From Meghimatium bilineatum (Eukaryota; Mollusca; Gastropoda; Stylommatophora; Philomycidae), in contig CM067310.1 in the NCBI GenBank assembly GCA_034231615.1, positions 2,063,501 to 2,127,500 of the forward strand: DNA of 64,000 nucleotides, read 5' to 3'. Every line of letters starts with the position of its first letter. Within the stretch, counting starts at the first letter, position 1. The translations under genes and the position numbers were made by a program. The notes below the pieces were generated by a model that was given only the letters and a program-made list of their open reading frames with translations, did not search any database and was not told the origin of the DNA. Below, piece after piece: positions 59,201 to 64,000 of the stretch.

Positions 59201-60603
59201 AATATCAATTGGAAAACATTGCCAAGGGGAATAATTACATTCAAAATCACATTGGGGGGACACAGGTTCCAAACAAGAACCCAAAAAATTTAAGTATCAT
59301 GATGAAAACGGATGTGCTGGACCTCAGACGTCCAGACCACAAGTGGCCAACCGAGGTGCAAATAACAGTTCTACTGTGGAATTTGCAGCACAATGTACTT
59401 CACGCTCCCCGGCGGAAATCACACAATATATTCGTTGTGGTTACATGAGAGCGAACACAGAAGAAGAAGAAGAAATGTAAGTATAAATAATCAAGCAGTC
59501 AGGATATCCATCAAGGTGGAGTGCCACAGTAACAAACTGTCAGAGGATATCCGACAAGGTGGAGAGTGTCGCAATTACAAACTGTCAGAGGATATCTGAC
59601 ACAGTGGAGAGTGCAACAGTAACAAACTGTCAGAGGATATCCAACAAAGTGGAGAGTGCAACAGTAACAAACTGTCAGAGGATATCCAACAAAGTGGAGA
59701 GTGCAACAGTAACAAACTGTCAGAGGATATGTGACAAAGTGGAGAGTGCAACAGTAACAAACTGTCAGAGGATATCCAACAAAGTGGAGAGTGCAACAGT
59801 AACAAACTGTCAGAGGATATCCAACAAAGTGGAGAGTGCAACAGTAACAAACTGTCAGAGGATATCCGACAAAGTGGAGAGTTCAACAGTAACAAACTGT
59901 CAGAGAATATCCAACAAAGTGGAGAGTGCAACAGTAACAAACTGTCAGAGGATATCCGACAAAGTGGAGAGTGCAACAGTAACAAACTGTCAGAGAATAT
60001 CCAACAAAGTGGAGAGTGCAACAGTAATAAACTTTCAGAGGATATCCAACAAAATGGAGAGTGCAACAGTAACAAACTGTCAGAGGATATCCAACAAAGT
60101 GGAGAGTGCAACAGTAACAAACTGTCAGAGGATATCCAACAAAGTGGAGAGTGCAACAGTAACAAACTGTCAGAGGATATCCAACAAAGTGGAGAGTGCA
60201 ACAGTAACAAACTATCAGAAAGATACACTCCTACATCATTGAGGTTCTATATCATCATCCATCACCACCATCTTCATCATCACCACCATCTTCATCATCA
60301 CCACCATCTTCATCATCACCACCATCTTCATCATCACCACCATCTTCGGCATCATCATCATCATCATATTGATTACATTGCAGTTCTCCTGTATAACTAA
60401 CATATCTAAAATAACAGTAGGTAATTTTGTTTTGTTTATATTGACATGTTAGTCACAGCTGTTTACATTTGTTACAGATTGTGTACATTTTGCTGTCGCT
60501 ACATTTCAACGCTAGGATCCGTGTTAAGACATACACAGATGAATTGACCCCCCTTGATTCAGCATGCTCCATCTACGCAGGAGCCAACTGGTATGAAAGA
60601 GAG
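56160..60603 (+). CDS. NDUFS3: NDUFS3, NADH:ubiquinone oxidoreductase 30-kDa subunit, 5' five exons (partial)
   Basis: Exons 56160-56220 (donor uncertain), 56644-56721, 57670-57788, 58783-58908 and 60478-60603; together 510 nt, 170 codons, in frame. The start gives [18 protein letters not shown], an Arg-rich amphipathic leader typical of mitochondrial import. Family blocks follow: [61 protein letters not shown]. The last residues open the complex I 30-kDa signature (ERE..), whose remainder must be in a later exon beyond the window. In known animals NDUFS3 is a core matrix-arm subunit of respiratory complex I needed for assembly. About 90 residues are missing by comparison with the roughly 264-residue human protein. 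Confidence 0.93.
56225..56640. other. NDUFS3 intron 1
   Basis: AT-rich, with a family-D-like GGCCCAGCACAGCTGATTTC at 56532. Confidence 0.5.
56644..56721 (+). CDS. NDUFS3: NDUFS3 exon 2
   Basis: Acceptor ACTCTATACAG, donor GTAAGC. Encodes [20 protein letters not shown] and then PQEIK, the poorly conserved stretch between presequence and mature core. Found by splice signals and phase rather than similarity. Confidence 0.82.
56751..57179 (+). mobile_element. SINE-like element A interrupted by a B copy
   Basis: Outer target duplication GATGGTTTA at 56742-56750 and 57180-57188. A sequence runs from TGGCATGCCTGTGTGTTGTC to AAGGTGCAGAT and continues after the B insertion with ATCTCAGTGAAGCTGTAGAC to the tail. 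In NDUFS3 intron 2. Confidence 0.9.
56908..57073 (+). mobile_element. SINE-like element B nested in A, with 12-bp target duplication
   Basis: Flanked by AAAGGTGCAGAT at 56896-56907 and 57074-57085, text that is single-copy in other A elements, so the edges of B are defined to the base. The 166-bp unit runs from TCGCAGAAGACAGATGTGTT through CTATTGGCGCAAATAAAACG, the hairpin with AGTAGGACCATTGTCCTGCT, and GAGTTTGAGAACTCATAATG to GCTGGAGTAGAAG. Confidence 0.92.
57262..57435 (-). mobile_element. SINE-like element B, minus orientation
   Basis: CGTCTTCAGCATTCATTCTC, CTTGTAGTAGGACCATTGTT, CTACTAGATATCCAGCAGGA, TGTAGTCCAGAGAATTGAAA, then CAATGACCCAAAAACGTCAG. In NDUFS3 intron 2. Confidence 0.82.
57670..57788 (+). 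CDS. NDUFS3: NDUFS3 exon 3
   Basis: Acceptor TTTTTGTTTTAG, donor GTGAGT. Encodes [20 protein letters not shown] and then [19 protein letters not shown], aligned with the start of the mature family domain. Confidence 0.94.
57837..58118 (+). mobile_element. SINE-like element A with 11-bp target duplication
   Basis: Flanked by TGAGTTTAGAT at 57826-57836 and 58119-58129. Complete from CGTCCGTGTGTTGTCGGG through AAGGGGAGCAAAGAATAGC, the hairpin TCCTGC.TGATTT.GCAGGA, to a (GAA)n tail. In NDUFS3 intron 3. Confidence 0.92.
58175..58290. repeat. ~40-bp repeat, 3 units
   Basis: ACCACTTAAACTTCACTGAG, ATAGAGATA variants. Confidence 0.88.
58500..58770. repeat. 27-bp tandem repeat, about 10 units
   Basis: ATGATGTCATGTACATGATG, TGCTTCA with TTAAA and TGTGC variants; TGATGTCA in most units. 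Ends just before NDUFS3 exon 4's acceptor (58782). Confidence 0.92.
58783..58908 (+). CDS. NDUFS3: NDUFS3 exon 4
   Basis: Acceptor ATTACTTTTCAG, donor GTTTGT; 126 nt, phase 0. Encodes [20 protein letters not shown] and then [20 protein letters not shown] and FE, highly conserved. Confidence 0.96.
58960..59480. other. NDUFS3 intron 4, unassigned part
   Basis: An A/B-like tail (TGGTTACATGAGAGCGAACA, CAGAAGAAGAAG) ends at 59475. Nothing else recognised. Confidence 0.35.
59515..60225. repeat. 45-bp minisatellite, about 16 units
   Basis: Unit GTGGAGAGTGCAACAGTAAC, AAACTGTCAGAGGATATCCA, ACAAA. 45 = 15 codons, so spurious open frames run through on both strands. Starts just after the GAA-rich tail near 59475. 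In NDUFS3 intron 4. Confidence 0.95.
60253..60370. repeat. CATCACCACCATCTT triplet-type repeat
   Basis: Tandem ATCATCACCACCATCTTC units, ending in (ATC)n. Confidence 0.92.
60478..60603 (+). CDS. NDUFS3: NDUFS3 exon 5
   Basis: Acceptor TTTGTTACAG, donor GTTTGT; 126 nt, phase 0. Encodes [20 protein letters not shown] and [20 protein letters not shown], then RE. No exon continuing with the expected IWDMFGV-type sequence was found up to 64000. Confidence 0.96.
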
Positions 60604-60659
60604 GTTTGTAGCATCGTGTTTGTTTTATCTATCATTAACTTATGAAGACAAAAAGTCAT

Positions 60660-60920
60660 TTTCCGTATTCATATCTGAGACCCATCGGGGATTATGGTGT
60701 TACACCTAAATTTTTTGTTGACCAGCAGGCTAATGGATGATATGGTCAGCATCACACATGCTGATGTTACTTTCTGGTAAGATCTGGTACCCATTTCCTT
60801 TTGCTGGGTTAACCAAGGAGCTGTTGGTGATTGACAGGTATTTGCATTCGAGCTGGGAATTAACCTTACATCACCCAACTAAGAAGTCTATGTACTGACC
60901 ACTGAGCTGCCATGAACATA
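60660..60920 (-). mobile_element. tRNA-derived SINE, minus orientation
   Basis: Minus strand starts CATGGCAGCTCAGTGGTCAG (A-box-like), then GGTTAATTCCCAGCTC (B-box-like) about 45 bp later. A body with TGGTTAACCCAGCAAAAGG and ending GATGGGTCTCAGATATGAAT follows. In NDUFS3 intron 5. Confidence 0.65.
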
Positions 60921-61202
60921 TGTTAGTACTTACATGTTTATGTCACCTGTCTGTCATCAATATATGTTAGCACCTACAGGTACTCATATTTGTGCCACCT
61001 GTCATGAACATATGTTAGCACTTACAGGTACTCATATTTGTGCCACCTGTCATGAACATATGTTAGCACTTACAGGTACTCATATTTGTGCCACCTGTCA
61101 TGAACATATGTTAGCACTTACAGGTACTCATATTTGTGCCACCTGTCATGAACATATGTTAGTACTTACAGGTACTCATGTGTGTGTCACCTGTCTGTAA
61201 CA
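60913..61202. repeat. 48-bp minisatellite, about 6 units
   Basis: Unit CATGAACATATGTTAGCACT, TACAGGTACTCATATTTGTG, CCACCTGT. It begins at the edge of the SINE, whose first bases (CATGGCAG reversed) merge into it. Confidence 0.93.
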
Positions 61203-61204
61203 AG

Positions 61205-61800
61205 CTGTCAATCATTTCTTCTTATGGTCCATGCCGTGTGGCATTGGTTATCTGTCTTTCCCCATCCTTCTATTTCGTGTGTTGTCCATCATTTCCGATA
61301 CCGATGTTCTCCCATGCTACAATGCTAGGTTGTCAAGCATCTTCTCTCTTGGACTTCCCCTACCTCTCTTGCTCTTTAATTTGCCTGTTGTTACAATGTG
61401 CTTCATCTTTCCTCTTCTCATGGTATGTCCACAAAATGTTGACTGTCTGTTTCTGATGCGGGTAAGCAGCTCTCTTTTTGAATGAACTTCTTTCACAATA
61501 TCTTCCTTACACTTTTTATCTGTCCATGGTGTTCTCAATATTCTTCTATAAAACAACATCTCTGCTGCCTCAGTATAATTTTTCACTATTCTGCTGAGTG
61601 TCCAAGATTGACTTCCATACATAAGAATTGGTTCTATAAAACTTCTAAGAACTCTTGCTCTCACCTCAACTGACAAAGAATATATTACACAGGTACATAG
61701 GAATACTATGTAAGAACTCTTACATAGGTCTTCATCTAAAAAGAGAATAGGGGAAGGAAAATCTTGCTGATCCAAAATGGTTGCCCGTTTTTAAGTAAAG
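61205..61800 (-). mobile_element. LINE remnant, reverse transcriptase C-terminal part
   Basis: Minus frame 61775-61317 reads VRARVLRSFIEPILMYGSQS, WTLSRIVKNYTEAAEMLFYR, RILRTPWTDKK and RNRQSTFCGHTMRRGKMKHI, the standard post-polymerase region. Downstream, GRGSPREKMLDNLA. Open for 152 residues, so moderately young; 5' part absent. In NDUFS3 intron 5, antisense. Confidence 0.8.
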
Positions 61801-61818
61801 TAAATTATGAGATTATAA

Positions 61819-62083
61819 CACTTGCCAAATCCTCGAAAGGGGAGCAAAGATTAGCAACACTGTTTACTTTTCACACATGTCGTAAGAGGCAGCTAAAGCG
61901 GTTATGAGGTTCGAGTTGGCTGTGCCATCTCATAAAGGGTCAAAGTAACTCAACAGCATGCTGAAATTGGATGTGGTCAGACAGAAAGGTGCAGGTATCG
62001 CAGCTAATTTGTAAACCATAACGCAAAGCAGTCCATTCCCCAGATTACATCCTGCTAATCTGCAGGAGTTTGAGAATGAAGGA
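61819..62083 (+). mobile_element. SINE-like element A with 10-bp target duplication
   Basis: Flanked by GAGATTATAA at 61809-61818 and 62084-62093. More diverged than other dated copies (TCGTAAGAGGCAGCTAAAGC). Tail hairpin TCCTGC.TAATCT.GCAGGA kept. Confidence 0.9.
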
Positions 62084-62311
62084 GAGATTATAAAATAAGT
62101 CCAGCTTTGTGACAGCCGAGGTATTGTTTCAAATCCCGTCGCTTGTAATTATGCATCTGGACTGTTCAGAAAGCAATGACAAACTACTGAACATATCTAT
62201 ATCGCCTGGAAAATCAATACATCTAAAAAAAATTGTTGGGTACTTCCTGAATCGGAAATGCTACCAATTTTTAAATAAATATTGTAGAGAGATGTTTATA
62301 TATAGTAATTT

Positions 62312-62388
62312 GTCTGGGAGTTTCCAGGGCCCCAAAGGGGAGCAGAGAATCTAAACTGCAGGAGTTTGAGAACAAACGCAGAAGAACT
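62312..62388 (+). mobile_element. internally deleted SINE-like element A
   Basis: Head GTTTCCAGGGCCCCAAAGGG, GAGCAGAGAATC joined directly to the tail CTGCAGGAGTTTGAGAACAA, ACGCAGAAGAA. About 200 bp of the middle are missing. Confidence 0.8.
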
Positions 62389-62534
62389 ATGTAACAATTG
62401 CACACATTTATTGTTATTAATTCTAGTTATTTGGCTCCAACCCAAAAAAAATGTATGACTCACATATGAACTGAATCCAAATTTTTACAATTTTTAGACA
62501 GTCCAAAGAGTGGATTATTTTCCCAAAATGTAGA

Positions 62535-64000
62535 ATATATTTATAAATGATGATTCACGTAAAATGTAGAATATATTTATAAATGTTGATTCACTTAAAA
62601 TGTAGAATATATTTATAAATGTTGATTCACTTAAAATGTAGAATATATTTATAAATGTTGATTCACTTAAAATGTAGAATATATTTATAAATGTTGATTC
62701 ACTTAAAATGTAGAATATATTTATAAATGATGATTCACCTAAAATGTAGAATATATTTATAAATGATGATTCACTTATAATGTAGAATATATTTATAAAT
62801 GATGATTCACCTAAAATGTAGAAATTATTTATAAATGTTGATTCACTTAAAATGTAGAATATATTTATAAATGATGATTCACTTAAAATGTAGAATATAT
62901 TTATAAATGATGATTCACTTAAAATGTAGAATATATTTATAAATGATGATTCACCTAAAATGTAGAATATATTTATAAATGTTGATTCACTTAAAATGTA
63001 GAATATATTTATAAATGTTGATTCACGTAAAATGTAGAATATATTTATAAATGATGATTCACTTAAAATGTAGAATATATTTATAAATGATGATTCACCT
63101 AAAATGTAGAATATATTTATAAATGATGATTCACTTAAAATGTAGAATATATTTATAAATGATGATTCACTTAAAATGTAGAATATATTTATAAATGATG
63201 ATTCACTTAAAATGTAGAATATATTTATAAATGATGATTCACTTAAAATGTAGAATATATTTATAAATGATGATTCACCTAAAATGTAGAATATATTTAT
63301 AAATGTTGATTCACTTAAAATGTAGAATATATTTATAAATGATGATTCACTTAAAATGTAGAATATATTTATAAATGATGATGATTCACTTAAAATGTAG
63401 AATATATTTATAAATGATGATTCACCTAAAATGTAGAATATATTTATAAATGTTGATTCACTTAAAATGTAGAATATATTTATAAATGTTGATTCACGTA
63501 AAATGTAGAATATATTTATAAATGATGATTCACTTAAAATGTAGAATATATTTATAAATGATGATTCACCTAAAATGTAGAATATATTTATAAATGATGA
63601 TTCACTTAAAATGTAGAATATATTTATAAATGATGATTCACTTAAAATGTAGAATATATTTATAAATGATGATTCACTTAAAATGTAGAATATATTTATA
63701 AATGATGATTCACTTAAAATGTAGAATATATTTATAAATGTTGATTCACTTAAAATGTAGAATATATTTATAAATGATGATTCACTTAAAATGTAGAATA
63801 TATTTATAAATGATGATTCACTTAAAATGTAGAATATATTTATAAATGATGATTCGCTTAAAATGTAGAATATATTTATAAATGATGATTCACCTAAAAT
63901 GTAGAATATATTTATAAATGATGATTCACTTAAAATGTAGAATATATTTATAAATGATGATTCACTTAAAATGTAGAATATATTTATAAATGTTGATTGA
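62535..64000. repeat. 36-bp minisatellite, about 40 units, runs off the window
   Basis: Unit AAAATGTAGAATATATTTAT, AAATGATGATTCACTT with GTTGATTCAC and CACCT variants. One unit has an extra GAT (63377-63384). A run of variants repeats at about 62.9-63.1 and 63.4-63.6 kb in the same order, showing block duplication. In NDUFS3 intron 5. Confidence 0.95.

Noticed and set aside
59559-60242. 227- and 217-residue open frames on both strands
   Set aside because: 45-bp minisatellite in an NDUFS3 intron; both strands open for the same reason.

Overview
The window is nuclear DNA from an animal with AT-rich, repeat-dense chromatin and long introns. It carries two recognisable conserved genes and the 3' part of an unrecognised one. 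There is no operon structure, and the genes are split by GT-AG introns. The mix of tRNA-type SINEs, small SINE-like units ending in GAA repeats, LINE fragments and minisatellites suggests a lophotrochozoan invertebrate, perhaps a mollusc. That placement is inference; nothing in the sequence names the species.

Layout. 1-7.8 kb: a 1.9-kb minisatellite, a degenerate TTTAGTTTGTG-type array and dispersed repeat fragments. 7.9-10.6 kb: the last two exons of an unrecognised minus-strand gene, with a LINE remnant between them. 10.6-24.2 kb: gene-poor, with about a dozen minisatellites, LINE remnants, a MITE and SINE copies. 24.26-50.31 kb (minus strand): a complete 12-exon RanBPM (RANBP9/10-type) gene. 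Its exons join in frame from ATG to TAA (677 codons), and its introns hold most of the large tandem arrays. 50.3-56.16 kb: intergenic, with three LINE remnants and one SINE-A copy. 56.16 kb to the window end (plus strand): the first five exons of NDUFS3 (complex I 30-kDa subunit); the rest lies beyond the window. RanBPM and NDUFS3 are head to head, 5.85 kb apart.

Function. RanBPM is a scaffold of the CTLH/GID ubiquitin ligase complex in nucleus and cytoplasm. NDUFS3 is a core mitochondrial complex I subunit. No shared pathway is implied by their adjacency.

Most notable non-genic content: (1) two related SINE-like families, here called A (about 270-280 bp) and B (about 165 bp). They share a 3' region with a terminal hairpin and a GAA-rich tail, several copies have 9-12-bp target-site duplications, and one B copy is nested inside an A copy. 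(2) About 46 copies of a 40-bp unit that look identical, inside a RanBPM intron. (3) Minisatellites that repeatedly appear to have grown out of transposon fragments. (4) A fold-back element with an unusual arm order. (5) A 23-nt microexon in the SPRY region of RanBPM. No retrovirus-like element, Polinton, CRISPR array, rRNA gene or convincing free-standing tRNA gene was seen.
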